64,000 bases of DNA from Bacteroidales bacterium. Lineage in GTDB: Bacteria > Bacteroidota > Bacteroidia > Bacteroidales > UBA932. The notes under the pieces were generated by a model that was not told where the DNA came from, ran no database searches, and was given only the letters and a program-made list of their open reading frames with translations. The DNA lies in assembly GCA_017477245.1 (NCBI GenBank), contig JAFUWY010000037.1:96754-160753 (forward strand), given 5' to 3'. Made by a program: the position numbers and the translations under genes. Below, one piece after another: positions 26,318-34,944 of this stretch. Within the stretch, counting starts at the first letter, position 1, and the number at the start of each line of letters is the position of its first letter.

Positions 26318-27226
26318 ATGATACGTTCCCTGAACCTGCCCGCTTCGGCGGACGACCTTTCACTTTCCGTACTCTTCTCCGTGCCGGAAGGGACGCCCAG
26401 GGGCGTTGTCCAGCTCGTGCACGGCATGTGCGAGCATAAGGAGCGCTACATTCCCTTCATCGAGTGGCTCACGGAGCGCGGCTACGCCTGCGTCATCCAC
26501 GACCACCGCGGCCACGGCGCCTCCGTCAAGGACAGCCGTGACCTGGGCTACTTCTACGACGGCGGCTGGCGCGCGCTGGTGGAGGACATCCGCGTGGTCT
26601 GCGACTGGGCCCAGCAGCAGTTCCCCGGGCTGGACTATACCTTGTTCGGCCACAGCATGGGGTCGCTTGCCGTCCGGTCCTTCGCCAAGCGGTACGACAG
26701 CCGGCTGGACCGCCTCTTCGTGTGCGGCTGCCCGGCGGACAATCCGATCAAGGGCGTCGGCAAGGGGCTGGCGAAGCTCTACGGCAGCCTCCGGGGATGG
26801 CATTTCCGCCCCAAGCTCCTGCAGCGCCTCTCCTTCGGCAGTTTCAACAAGCCCTTCGAAGAGGAAGGCTGGCCCGCCGCCTGGGTCTGCTCGGATCCCG
26901 ACACCCTGGAGGCCTACCACAAGGACCCGCTGTGCACCTACCGCTTCACGGCCAACGGCTTCTACGGCCTGCTGGGGATGATGGAAGACTGCTACTCCCC
27001 GGAAGGCTGGCGGGTGGACCGTCCGCAGATGCCCGTGCATTTCATCTCGGGCGCCGAGGACCCCTGCCGTGTCTCCGACGAGGCGCTCCGGCAGGCAGCG
27101 GACCTGATGCGCCGCGTGGGGTATGAATCCGTGGACGTCAAGTTGTATCCCGGCATGCGCCACGAAATCCTCAACGAGACCGACCGACTGACGGTCTGGA
27201 ACGACATCCTCACATGGCTGGCATGA
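26318..27226 (+). CDS. Alpha/beta hydrolase, monoacylglycerol lipase / lysophospholipase-like
   Basis: A 302-residue serine hydrolase of the serine aminopeptidase S33 (hydrolase_4) type. The oxyanion loop is [15 protein letters not shown], the nucleophile elbow [13 protein letters not shown], the acid lies in the [13 protein letters not shown] region and the base is probably the His of [11 protein letters not shown]. The opposite glpK suggests that glycerol released from lipids by this enzyme could be phosphorylated by GlpK; this is inferred from position only. It overlaps tadA by 13 nt. Confidence 0.85.
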   Translation: MIRSLNLPASADDLSLSVLFSVPEGTPRGVVQLVHGMCEHKERYIPFIEWLTERGYACVIHDHRGHGASVKDSRDLGYFYDGGWRALVEDIRVVCDWAQQQFPGLDYTLFGHSMGSLAVRSFAKRYDSRLDRLFVCGCPADNPIKGVGKGLAKLYGSLRGWHFRPKLLQRLSFGSFNKPFEEEGWPAAWVCSDPDTLEAYHKDPLCTYRFTANGFYGLLGMMEDCYSPEGWRVDRPQMPVHFISGAEDPCRVSDEALRQAADLMRRVGYESVDVKLYPGMRHEILNETDRLTVWNDILTWLA

Positions 27227-27660
27227 CGGATACGGACGAGCGCTACATGCGCGAGGCCTTGCGGGAGGCCCGCGCCGCAGGCGCCGGGGACGAAGTGCCC
27301 ATCGGCGCCGTGGTCGTGTGCCGCGGCCGCGTCATCGCGCGCGGGCACAACATGACCGAGCGTCTGCACGACCCCACGGCCCACGCCGAGATGATCGCCT
27401 TGACCGCCGCCACGGAAGCCCTGGGAGGCAAATACCTGGACGACTGCACGTTATACGTAACCGTAGAGCCCTGCCCGATGTGCGCCGCGGCGCTCTGCTG
27501 GGCGCAGCTCGGGCGCCTGGTCTGGGGCGCGCCGGACGTCCGGCGCGGCTACTCCCTCTTCTCCCCCTCCCTCCTCCATCCCCGCACCGAAGTCTCTTCC
27601 GGCCTGCTCGGCGACGAATGCGCCGCCCTGGTCAAAGAATATTTCAAAAGCAAAAGATAA
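27214..27660 (+). CDS. tadA: tRNA-specific adenosine deaminase
   Basis: A 148-residue cytidine-deaminase-fold enzyme that makes inosine at the wobble base of tRNA-Arg. Zinc motifs are HAEMIAL (His and catalytic Glu) and EPCPMCAAALCWAQ, and the substrate loop includes DEVPIGAVVV and GHNMTERLHDPTAHAE. Start may be 27214 or 27223; the latter forms an ATGA overlap with the hydrolase stop. The gene ends just before the tRNA-Gln promoter. Confidence 0.93.
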   Translation: MAGMTDTDERYMREALREARAAGAGDEVPIGAVVVCRGRVIARGHNMTERLHDPTAHAEMIALTAATEALGGKYLDDCTLYVTVEPCPMCAAALCWAQLGRLVWGAPDVRRGYSLFSPSLLHPRTEVSSGLLGDECAALVKEYFKSKR

Positions 27661-27666
27661 ATTTAC

Positions 27667-27674
27667 TATCTTTG
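27667..27674 (+). promoter_or_regulatory. Promoter -7 box TATCTTTG for tRNA-Gln
   Basis: It begins 6 nt past the tadA stop and ends 10 nt before the tRNA 5' end. Confidence 0.7.
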
Positions 27675-27684
27675 CACCCGGAAT

Positions 27685-27755
27685 TGAGGTATGGTGTAAT
27701 GGTAGCACTACAGATTTTGGTTCTGTCTGTTCTGGTTCGAATCCGGATACCTCAA
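27685..27755 (+). tRNA. tRNA-Gln (anticodon TTG)
   Basis: The acceptor stem TGAGGTA pairs with TACCTCA. The D arm contains GGTGTAATGGTAGC, the anticodon stem ACAGA/TCTGT encloses the loop TTTTGGT (anticodon TTG) and the T arm is CTGGTTCGAATCCGG. The 3' CCA is not encoded. It is followed at once by a strong terminator. Confidence 0.95.
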
Positions 27756-27760
27756 CGGAA

Positions 27761-27793
27761 GGAACCGGCTCTTCGAAGCCGGTTCCTTTTTTT
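27761..27793 (+). terminator. Intrinsic terminator after tRNA-Gln
   Basis: GGAACCGGCT (27761-27770) pairs with AGCCGGTTCC (27777-27786) around a 6-nt loop, followed by seven T residues. Confidence 0.92.
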
Positions 27794-27923
27794 CTTCCTC
27801 CCCTCCGTCCCCGGAGCACTTCTCCCCTAGCCGAGCACGCCTCTTCGCCACCAAGTGCACCGCGACCCTTCTCCGCCGTATCGCCGTTCAGCCCATGCGC
27901 GGGCGCATCGCAAAGATTCCCTC

Positions 27924-27994
27924 TCGGTGGACCAGGTCCACCGACCCTGCCTCAGAACCCCTTCAGAGCCATTATGGGTGTACCTGGTACACCC
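27924..27994. repeat. Pair of palindromes, GGTGnACC-W-GGTnCACC, 51 bp apart
   Basis: The first (27924-27944) has 10-bp perfect arms around a single A. The second (27976-27994) has 9-bp perfect arms around a single T. Their centres, 27934 and 27985, are exactly 51 bp apart and they share the same consensus, as an operator pair would. Confidence 0.7.
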
Positions 27995-28040
27995 CCTGAA
28001 ATCCCACCTTGTCCACCTGACAATAAAAACTATCGCCGCC

Positions 28041-28380
28041 AGGGGCGCTAAGGCCTTTCCCCGCCCCCGGCAACCAGTTTTTCTTCCTACCAAGGGCGCT
28101 GGAACCTTTCCCCGCCCCCGGCAACCGACATTTCTTCCTGCCAGGGGCGCTAAGCCCCTTCTCCGCCCCTGACAACCGGTTTCTCTTCCTGTCAGGGGCG
28201 CTGAGATCCTTCTCCGCCCCCTGCAACCGGGTTTTCCTCCTGCCAGGGGCGCTGGAGCCCCTATCCGCCCCTGACAACCGGTTTTTCTTCCTACCAAGGG
28301 CGCTGAGACCCTTCCCCGCCCCCGGCAACCAGTTTTTCTTCCTGTCAGGGGCGCTGGACCCCTTCTTCGCCCCCGGTAAG
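28041..28380. repeat. Seven tandem 51-bp repeats with an internal hairpin
   Basis: Units begin at 28041, 28092, 28143, 28194, 28245, 28296 and 28347, exactly 51 bp apart, the last one partial. Each carries a GGGGCG ... CGCCCC stem (8-bp perfect arms in the third unit, 28142-28149 with 28164-28171) and then a conserved CAACC...CTTCCT stretch. There are no unique spacers and no cas genes, so this is not a CRISPR array. Confidence 0.85.
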
Positions 28381-28442
28381 CGGATCCTCTAACGGCTGAA
28401 GGTGCCGAGGAGCGAGATAGAGGGCTGAGGAAACGGATGCGT

Positions 28443-28544
28443 GTGCACAACGTCCGAAAAACTTGGACGTTATGTACAAAAACAGCCAAAAACGTGCATA
28501 ACGTCCGGATAATCTGGACGTTATGAGCGGTCTGACAACAATCC
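28443..28544. repeat. Two AACGTCC/GGACGTT hairpins, 51 bp apart
   Basis: Arms AACGTCC (28449-28455) and GGACGTT (28465-28471) are repeated at 28500-28506 and 28516-28522, each with a 9-nt loop; the second extends to 10-bp arms. Both copies start with GTGCA and their centres (28460, 28511) are exactly 51 bp apart. Confidence 0.7.
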
Positions 28545-28765
28545 CGTCAGCGGAGTCTGGGGATAGAGGTCTCCGGAAGGTTCCTGGCAGAGGTGGTCAA
28601 AGAAAGGGTGTCGGTCAGAGGTAGAGCGGACGGGACGGGACGGGACATACACCTTCAACACATCAAAAAGGTATCAAATACGATTCCGTATGCAGGTTTT
28701 GACGATTTTTAATGTCCCGCATCCGGATTCTTCGCATCTTGGGGCCGGATTCAACGACATATGCT

Positions 28766-29833
28766 ATGAAAACAACCTTCCGCACCCTGGCGGCCGTCGC
28801 CGCCCTCCTCCCTGCCCTGGCGTCCTGCCAGGACCTGTTCCGCCCGGCAGGGCAGCCGCAAGGCACCCTGGTCATCGCGCTGGACGCCCCCGCGGGCGCC
28901 GCCACGCGCTCCGGCTCCGCGCTTCCCGACGTGGGCGGTTTCCTGCTCACAGTGACCGATGCCGGCGGCCGCATCCTCTATGACGGTCCCTTCGACCATT
29001 CGCCCGACGAGATGGAGGTCCCGGCCGGCTCCTATACCGTGAGCGCCGTGTCCGGGCCCTTCGACGCACCCGCCTACGACGCGCCCCAATGGGGCGACAC
29101 CCGGGTCGTGACCGTCGCGGCCGGCGGCAGCGTAAGCGTCACGCTGACCTGCCGCCAGCTCAACGCCGGCCTGCGGCTGGAGACCGGCAGCTCGTTCCGG
29201 CGGGCCTATCCGACCGGAATCCTGGTCCTGAACGGCCCCGGCGGAAGCCTTCCGCACCCCGACACCGAGACGCGGACGGCCTACTTCCAGCCGGGCACCG
29301 TCTCCCTGGTCCTGGAGGATGGCGGCTCCGCCCAGACCCTCTTCACCCGCATCCTGGAGGCCCAGCAGGTCCTGACGGTACACCTCGGTGCCAGCATGGA
29401 GACGCCATCCGGCGGGATCGCCCTCCAGGTCGATACGGCCCGGACCTGGCTCTCCGAGCAGTTCACCGTCGGCGGCGCCGGTGCAGCCGATATCGCCAAC
29501 GCCTACGACGTCGCCACGGCCCGCACCCGCGCAGGAGAGCAGGGCGTCTGGGTGTGCGGATACATCGTGGGCGTAGCCACCGGCACGGGCAAGGTCTCCT
29601 TCACGCCCCCCTTCACCAGGAACACCAACCTGGTGCTCGGGGCCAAGGCCGCCACCTCCGACACGGATTACTGCCTCTCCGTCGAGCTCCGGTCCGGCGC
29701 GGTCCGGAACGCCCTCAACCTCGTGGACAACCCCGGCCTGCTGGGCCGGAAGGTATACATCAAGGGGGACCTCGTGTCCGCGTATTATGGCATACCCGGA
29801 CTCAAGGCCCCCCTTGAATATCAGCTGCAGTGA
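28766..29833 (+). CDS. Surface lipoprotein with DUF4493-like and OB-fold (DUF6359-like) domains
   Basis: A 355-residue lipoprotein: the signal peptide ends LLPALASC, giving a lipidated Cys followed by QDLF. Residues about 30-230 are a beta-sandwich (TLVIALDAPAGAATRSG, MEVPAGSYTVSAVSGPFDAP) of the kind called DUF4493 in Bacteroidota. About 245-355 is an OB-fold-like domain (GVWVCGYIVGVATGTGKVSF, ending KVYIKGDLVSAYYGIPGL). Ligand unknown; the OB-type domain recurs in the lipoproteins at 46489 and 57735. The ATG at 28766 is chosen for the signal peptide. No promoter box was recognised. Confidence 0.7.
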   Translation: MKTTFRTLAAVAALLPALASCQDLFRPAGQPQGTLVIALDAPAGAATRSGSALPDVGGFLLTVTDAGGRILYDGPFDHSPDEMEVPAGSYTVSAVSGPFDAPAYDAPQWGDTRVVTVAAGGSVSVTLTCRQLNAGLRLETGSSFRRAYPTGILVLNGPGGSLPHPDTETRTAYFQPGTVSLVLEDGGSAQTLFTRILEAQQVLTVHLGASMETPSGGIALQVDTARTWLSEQFTVGGAGAADIANAYDVATARTRAGEQGVWVCGYIVGVATGTGKVSFTPPFTRNTNLVLGAKAATSDTDYCLSVELRSGAVRNALNLVDNPGLLGRKVYIKGDLVSAYYGIPGLKAPLEYQLQ

Positions 29834-31189
29834 CTAGATGCGCTTGAGGATCTCTTCGGTCTGCGCCTCATAGCCCGGCTTGCGCAGCAGGGCGAACATG
29901 TTCTTCTTGTACGCCTCCACGCCCGGCTGGTTGAACGGGTTGATGCCCAGCACGTATGCGCTGATACCGCAGGCGAATTCGAAGAAATAGAACAGGGCGC
30001 CGAGGCTCGCCTCGTCGAGGTGCTCCACGCTCACCTCCATCTGCGGCACGCCGCCGTCGATGTGGGCGAGCTTGGTGCCGAGCTGGGCCATCTTGTTGCA
30101 GTGCTCCACGCGCTGGCCGGCCAGGTAGTTGAGCTGGTCGAGGTTCTGCTCATCGGAGCCGATCACGACCTCGCGGGCGGCGTTCTCCACCGTCACGGTG
30201 GTCTCGAACATCACGCGGTCGCCCTCCTGGATGAACTGGCCCATGGAGTGGAGGTCGGTGGTGCAGACGACGGAGGCCGGGAAGATGCCGCGGCCTTCCT
30301 TGCCCTCGGACTCGCCGTAGAGCTGCTTCCACCACTCGCCCAGGTACTGGAGCTTGGGGTTGAAGGTCACGAGGATCTCCACCTTCTTGCCCTGCTCATG
30401 GTACAGCAGGTTGCGCATGGCCGCGTACTGCACGGCGGCGTTGTCGGCGGACTTGCACAGCAGGGCCTCGCGCTCCTCGGCCGCGCCCTTCAGCATGGCA
30501 CGCATGTCGAATCCGGCGAGCACGATCGGAAGGATCCCCACCGGGGTCAGGACGCTGTAGCGGCCGCCCACGTTGTCGGGCACCACGAAGGTCTTGTAGC
30601 CCTCCTGGGTAGCCAGGGTCTTGAGGGCGCCCTTCTTCGCATCCGTGATGGCCACGATGCGGCGGGCGGCCTCGGCCTTGCCATAGGTCTTCTCGATGTA
30701 TTCCTTGACGATGCGGAAGGCGACGGCCGGCTCCGTGGTGGTGCCGGACTTGGAGATCACAACGCAGGCGGTGTTGCGCATCTTCGCGAGGTCCATCAGC
30801 TCGGCGAGATAGTCCTCGGAGAGGTTGTTGCCGGCGAAGACGACCTGCGGCACGCCGGCCTTGCGCACGAAACCGTGCGAAAGGGCCTCGATGGCGCAGC
30901 GCGCGCCCAGGTAGCTGCCGCCGATGCCGATCACCACGACGAGGTCCACGCCTGCGGCGGACCAGTCGTCACGGATCGCCTCGCAATCAGCGATCAGCGA
31001 CTCGGGGATGTCGACCGGGAGGGTCTTCCAGCCGAGGAAATCGTTGCCCGCGCCCGTCCCGGCGTCAAGCACGTCATAGGCCGCGAGGGCCTTCTCCACA
31101 TATTTCTGAAATTCTGCATCTTTGACAAAGGAGCTGCAGCCTCCTACATTGACTTTGACCATAGTGTTATGACGGTTGGTTATTTTCAT
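29834..31189 (-). CDS. pgi: Glucose-6-phosphate isomerase
   Basis: A 451-residue glycolytic isomerase of the short bacterial type. VVVIGIGGSYLGARCAIEAL is the first sugar-phosphate site, VISKSGTTTEPAVAFRIVK the SIS-type phosphate loop, and GGRYSVLTPVGILPIVLAG and the C-terminal INPFNQPGVEAYK complete the signature. It begins 9 nt after a promoter box. The stop abuts, on the opposite strand, the end of the lipoprotein gene (29833/29834). Confidence 0.95.
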   Translation of the reverse strand: MKITNRHNTMVKVNVGGCSSFVKDAEFQKYVEKALAAYDVLDAGTGAGNDFLGWKTLPVDIPESLIADCEAIRDDWSAAGVDLVVVIGIGGSYLGARCAIEALSHGFVRKAGVPQVVFAGNNLSEDYLAELMDLAKMRNTACVVISKSGTTTEPAVAFRIVKEYIEKTYGKAEAARRIVAITDAKKGALKTLATQEGYKTFVVPDNVGGRYSVLTPVGILPIVLAGFDMRAMLKGAAEEREALLCKSADNAAVQYAAMRNLLYHEQGKKVEILVTFNPKLQYLGEWWKQLYGESEGKEGRGIFPASVVCTTDLHSMGQFIQEGDRVMFETTVTVENAAREVVIGSDEQNLDQLNYLAGQRVEHCNKMAQLGTKLAHIDGGVPQMEVSVEHLDEASLGALFYFFEFACGISAYVLGINPFNQPGVEAYKKNMFALLRKPGYEAQTEEILKRI

Positions 31190-31198
31190 TCAATCATA

Positions 31199-31206
31199 CA
31201 AAGATA
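31199..31206 (-). promoter_or_regulatory. Promoter -7 box TATCTTTG for pgi
   Basis: Nine nt from the pgi ATG at 31189; it lies in the 33-bp gap after the M28-like gene. Confidence 0.62.
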
Positions 31207-31222
31207 GCAATAATCCCCGAAT

Positions 31223-32089
31223 TCAGAACTGCCGCCGCAACCAGGTGGCGATGAGCCGGATGCGCTTGTCCAGCACGGCGTAGTCGAGGGTCTCGGGAGT
31301 GTCGGTCTGCCGGTTGGTCTTGAGGGTGATGCCGGAGGTGAACATCAGCGCGGGGATGCCGGCCTCCACGAACCAGCGCTGGTCACTGATCCGGCGGTAG
31401 AAGAGGTCGGTGAAGTTGTCGCTGCCATAGTAATCGTAGGTGATGTGCAGACGCGTCTCCCGGTTGGCTGCGTCCAGCGCGAAGCGCTCGGAGGATCCGC
31501 CCAGCGCGATCAGGTACTCCGGATTGTTGGGCATGACCGGCACGAGCGTGGACCCGAGGATGTCCAGGTTGACGATGCGCGCCATCGGGTACGAATACCG
31601 GTAGCGTTCCAGGAAGGCCTTGGAGCCGGACAGGCCCGCGTTGTGCCCGTCGAAAGCCACGAAGATCAGCCCCATCTGTCCCCTGCAGCCCGGCGCGAGT
31701 TCGCGCGCCAGGGCCAGCATCGCGGCGACGCCCGAGGCGTTGGAGTCCGCGCCGGGATAGCATGTCCCGTCGAGGATCCCCAGTCCGTCGTAGTAGGCGC
31801 TCACGACGATATAGCGGGGGAAGAATCCCGGCGTGATCCCGATGATGTTGCGGCCGGTCTGGCCGTCCTGCTCGAAACGCTGCACCATGACGTTCAGGCC
31901 GGCGTTGCGCAGCTGCCCCAGCAGGTAGAAAGCGGTCCGGTGGGCGCCGAGGGTGCCGAACCCGCGGCCCGCCCGGAGCGAATCGCACAGGAAAGCCACC
32001 TCGTCGCGCAGGTCGGACCGGCGGTCCTGCCCGCGCAGGGGCAGGCAGCAGAGCAGGCAGAGGCACAGAATTTTGAGGCGGCTTTTCAA
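31223..32089 (-). CDS. M28-peptidase-like exported protein lacking most metal ligands
   Basis: A 288-residue exported protein (signal peptide about residues 1-20, ending LPLRGQ) with the M28 aminopeptidase fold, but the zinc sites are degraded. SAHYDxxG is SAYYDGLG (His to Tyr), the bridging Asp of GxxDNxSG is Ser in PGADSNASGVAAML, and the EE pair after FDG is replaced by HN in FVAFDGHNAGLSGS. The NLD motif remains. It is therefore likely non-hydrolytic, perhaps binding a peptide or sugar. The start codon is TTG (32089), there being no suitable in-frame ATG. It is divergent from the TPR gene. Confidence 0.75.
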   Translation of the reverse strand: MKSRLKILCLCLLCCLPLRGQDRRSDLRDEVAFLCDSLRAGRGFGTLGAHRTAFYLLGQLRNAGLNVMVQRFEQDGQTGRNIIGITPGFFPRYIVVSAYYDGLGILDGTCYPGADSNASGVAAMLALARELAPGCRGQMGLIFVAFDGHNAGLSGSKAFLERYRYSYPMARIVNLDILGSTLVPVMPNNPEYLIALGGSSERFALDAANRETRLHITYDYYGSDNFTDLFYRRISDQRWFVEAGIPALMFTSGITLKTNRQTDTPETLDYAVLDKRIRLIATWLRRQF

Positions 32090-32108
32090 ATCGGGTCCGA
32101 TTATTGTT

Positions 32109-32116
32109 TATCTTTG
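32109..32116 (+). promoter_or_regulatory. Promoter -7 box TATCTTTG for the TPR-protein gene
   Basis: Eight nt separate it from the ATG at 32125, excluding the earlier in-frame start. Confidence 0.62.
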
Positions 32117-32124
32117 CAAAAATA

Positions 32125-34107
32125 ATGAAAAAGTTTCTCCTGACCATAGCATCGCTGCTTCTCGCTGCAACTTTCGCCTTCGCCCAATACGACAAGGATG
32201 TCTTCATGTGGCGGGGACGCCAGGCGTTGTCCGACGGCAAATATGCCCTGGCCATCGAGAATTTCAACGTGCTGTCCCGCCTGGACAGCACGGACTACTG
32301 GAGTTTCTTCTTCCGCGGCATCGCCAAGTACAACCTCGGCGACCTGCGCGGTGCGCAGACCGATTTCGACACCTCGGTCCGGCTCAACCCGGTCTTCACC
32401 AACGGCTTCCACTACCGCGCCATCACCGAGAGCCGCTTCGGCGACTACGAATCCGCCTTCCGGGACTTCGACCGCGCGCTCGAGCTGCGCCCCGGCCAGA
32501 CCGGCATCTACTTCTCCCGCGGCGTGGCCAACTTCCTCGCGCAGAAATTCGACGACGCCGTCGCTGATTTCGACCGCTATATCAAGAAAGAGCCCAAGGA
32601 TCCGGCCGCCTACCTCAACCGCGGGGCCAGCTTCCTGTTCCTCAAGGATACGACCCGCGCGCTGGAGGACTACAACCGGGCCATCCGGCTCGACCGCCTG
32701 GAACCCGAAGGGTTCGTGCGGCGGGCGCGCGTCTATGCGGCCCAGAAGCAGTACGACGAGGCCATCGCCGACCTGGACCGCGCCATCCAGCTGGACAAGG
32801 AGAACACCCTCGCCTACTTCAACCGCGCCCTCCTCTACTACGAGCAGCGGCGCTACAACGAGGCGATGTCCGACCTCGACACGGTGCTCGAGTACGAGCC
32901 CGGCAACGCCCTGACCCTTTACAACCGCAGCCTCATCTATGCCCAGGTGGGCGCCTTCGAGCAGGCGCTCGAGGATATGGACCGGGTGATCAACATCAAT
33001 CCCGGCAACGTCCTCGCCCACTACAACCGCGCCGCCATCTTCGTGGAGATGGGCCGGTGGCAGGACGCCCTCGAGGACTACAACAAGTCCATCGAGCTCT
33101 ACCCCGATTTCGCCAAGGCCTACCTCAACCGCTCCTATGTCGAGAACATGCTCGGCCGCACACGCGAATCCCGCGCCGACTACCAGATCGCGCAGCAGAA
33201 GGTCCGCGAATACCGCGCCCGCAGCGGCGAGACATCCTTCGCCGACACGACCCGCAAATACAGCTCCCTGCTGGCCCTGGATGCGGATTTCGCCAAGAAG
33301 GATTTCGACAACGAGCTCCTGCAGCACCGCGACATCGACATCCGGCTGCGGCCGCTCTACAAGTTCAGCCTCGCCGCCGAACGGGAGAACCGCAACGTAG
33401 CGCTCTCGCGCCGGTACGAGAACGCCCTGATCGACCGCTTCATCGAGGCCGCCCCGACTCCCATCACGCTCGGCAACACCGAGAGCACCGGCACGGACCA
33501 GTATCTCTTCACGGCCCACGCCGAGGAGTATTTCGTCAAGGGCCTGCAAGAGCTCCAGCGCAAGCAGTTCAACTCGGCCCTCAGCTGGTTCGACAAGGCC
33601 GTCGGCGCCGCGGAGGACGATGTCTCGCGCGACCGCTACGCCCGCTACTACAAGGCTTTCTACCTGATGAACCGCGGCGTGCTCAAGGCCGAGATGATCG
33701 ACTTCATCGCCTCGCTCGAGGGCAACGTCCAGACGCTCTCGATGGATACCGACGGCACGACGCGCGCCCGCGTCAGCGACCGCGTCGCGCGCACCTACGA
33801 CTACTCCGAGGCCATCGCCGACATCCGGGAAGCCCTCTCGATCCTGCCGGACATCCCCTACCTGTACTTCGACCTGGGCAACCTCGAGTGCCTGTCCTCC
33901 CGCTTCGTCGAAGCGCTGGAGAACTACGACATGGCCATCCGGCTCTATCCCAACATGGGAGACGCCTATTACAACCGCGGACTGGTGCTGATCTACCTCA
34001 AGGACAAGGAGAAAGGCTGCATCGACCTGTCGCGCGCCGGCGAGCTCGGCGTGGCGGACTCCTACAGCGTCATCTCCAAATACTGCACGGAGGATGAGCT
34101 CAATTAG
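32125..34107 (+). CDS. Exported tetratricopeptide-repeat protein
   Basis: A 660-residue protein with a signal peptide (MKKFLLTIASLLLAATFAFA then Q) and about ten N-terminal TPRs (residues 30-330), shown by repeating patterns such as GDLRGAQTDFDTSVRLNP and YDEAIADLDRAIQLDKEN. After an Arg/Lys-rich middle part (about 345-440) a second TPR group closes the protein (residues 475-655). Such proteins are periplasmic scaffolds, and no enzymatic domain is seen. It overlaps the metallo-hydrolase gene by 14 nt. Confidence 0.85.
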   Translation: MKKFLLTIASLLLAATFAFAQYDKDVFMWRGRQALSDGKYALAIENFNVLSRLDSTDYWSFFFRGIAKYNLGDLRGAQTDFDTSVRLNPVFTNGFHYRAITESRFGDYESAFRDFDRALELRPGQTGIYFSRGVANFLAQKFDDAVADFDRYIKKEPKDPAAYLNRGASFLFLKDTTRALEDYNRAIRLDRLEPEGFVRRARVYAAQKQYDEAIADLDRAIQLDKENTLAYFNRALLYYEQRRYNEAMSDLDTVLEYEPGNALTLYNRSLIYAQVGAFEQALEDMDRVININPGNVLAHYNRAAIFVEMGRWQDALEDYNKSIELYPDFAKAYLNRSYVENMLGRTRESRADYQIAQQKVREYRARSGETSFADTTRKYSSLLALDADFAKKDFDNELLQHRDIDIRLRPLYKFSLAAERENRNVALSRRYENALIDRFIEAAPTPITLGNTESTGTDQYLFTAHAEEYFVKGLQELQRKQFNSALSWFDKAVGAAEDDVSRDRYARYYKAFYLMNRGVLKAEMIDFIASLEGNVQTLSMDTDGTTRARVSDRVARTYDYSEAIADIREALSILPDIPYLYFDLGNLECLSSRFVEALENYDMAIRLYPNMGDAYYNRGLVLIYLKDKEKGCIDLSRAGELGVADSYSVISKYCTEDELN

Positions 34108-34921
34108 GTTCAAGTCCTTCACCTCCGGGAGCTGCGGCAACTGCTATTTCATCGGCATATTCGACGAATCGGGCGCCTGCGAGGCCGGCGTACTGGTCGA
34201 CGCCGGCCTCAGCCCGCGCCGGCTCAAGAAGGAGCTCGCCGCCGAGGGCCTGTGCTTCGACGATTTCGCCGGCCTGCTGGTCACCCACGACCACAACGAC
34301 CACATCCGCTCCCTGGGCTCCTACTGCAAGCACCTGCGCAAGCCGGTCTGGACGCCACCGGAACTGGCCGGGGCCCTGTCCCGCCATTTCATCACGGGAG
34401 AGTACTACGGGCCCTGCCGCCGCACCCTGGCGCCGGGCTGGAACGAACTCGTGCCCGGCCGCATCAGCGCGCAGTATTTCGCCGTACCGCACGACGCCTC
34501 GTGCACGTTCGGCTACGCCCTGCTGCTGGACGGCTACCGCTTCGTGATCATGACGGACATCGGCCGGATGGTCCCGCAGGCGCTGGCGTTCGCCCGCCAG
34601 GCCGACACCGTGGTCATCGAATCCAACTACGACCTGGAGATGCTCCGCCACGGCCCCTACCCCAAGGTCCTGCAGGACCGCATCTGCGGCGGCCACGGCC
34701 ACCTGTCCAACGCGGAGTGCGCCGAGGCCATCCGCGACTTCCTCCACCCGGGCCTGCGCAACATCTTCCTGTGCCACCTTTCCGAGCACAACAACACGCC
34801 CGAATTAGCTTACCAAACCAGTTCAGGAATCCTTCAGGAATACATCCGGCAATCGGACATCCGGCCCCCGCGGCTGTGTCCGCTGCCGCGGATGACGGCC
34901 TCGCCGCTTTTCATTCTCTGA
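34094..34921 (+). CDS. Metallo-beta-lactamase-fold hydrolase, YycJ/WalJ-like
   Basis: A 275-residue MBL-fold protein. It starts FKSFTSGSCGNCYF, the SGSxGN opening of the YycJ family, and has the zinc motif LLVTHDHNDHIRSLG, the Asp-containing FVIMTDIGRM and the C-terminal FLCHLSEHNNTP. Related proteins are exonuclease-like and linked to DNA or cell-wall homeostasis; no specific substrate can be assigned. It follows the TPR gene with a 14-nt overlap. Confidence 0.87.
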   Translation: MSSIRFKSFTSGSCGNCYFIGIFDESGACEAGVLVDAGLSPRRLKKELAAEGLCFDDFAGLLVTHDHNDHIRSLGSYCKHLRKPVWTPPELAGALSRHFITGEYYGPCRRTLAPGWNELVPGRISAQYFAVPHDASCTFGYALLLDGYRFVIMTDIGRMVPQALAFARQADTVVIESNYDLEMLRHGPYPKVLQDRICGGHGHLSNAECAEAIRDFLHPGLRNIFLCHLSEHNNTPELAYQTSSGILQEYIRQSDIRPPRLCPLPRMTASPLFIL

Positions 34922-34929
34922 AATAATGC

Positions 34930-34937
34930 TATCTTTG
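34930..34937 (+). promoter_or_regulatory. Promoter -7 box TATCTTTG for the ABC exporter
   Basis: Seven nt separate it from the ATG at 34945. Confidence 0.62.
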
Positions 34938-34944
34938 TAGGATC

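Larger units (their letters stand above)
27794..28765. other. Gene-free region of about 970 bp with hairpin arrays
   Basis: No convincing gene lies here. It holds two operator-like palindromes (27924-27994), seven tandem 51-bp units (28041-28380) and two further hairpins 51 bp apart (28443-28544). A degenerate match to the 51-bp unit sits near 27851 but out of phase. A short GGGAC pentamer run is at about 28628-28646. Open frames crossing it on the minus strand show a 17-residue periodicity because 51 is divisible by three, but the copies differ mostly by amino-acid-changing bases, so they are not taken as genes. Confidence 0.7.

Noticed and set aside
28041-28380. A CRISPR array
   Set aside because: Every unit is similar throughout its 51 bp; there are no unique spacers and no cas genes.
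27827-28489. Minus-strand open frame with a 17-residue periodic repeat
   Set aside because: It merely reads the 51-bp DNA array. Copies differ mostly by amino-acid-changing bases, there is no promoter or homologue I recognise, and a second minus frame is equally open.
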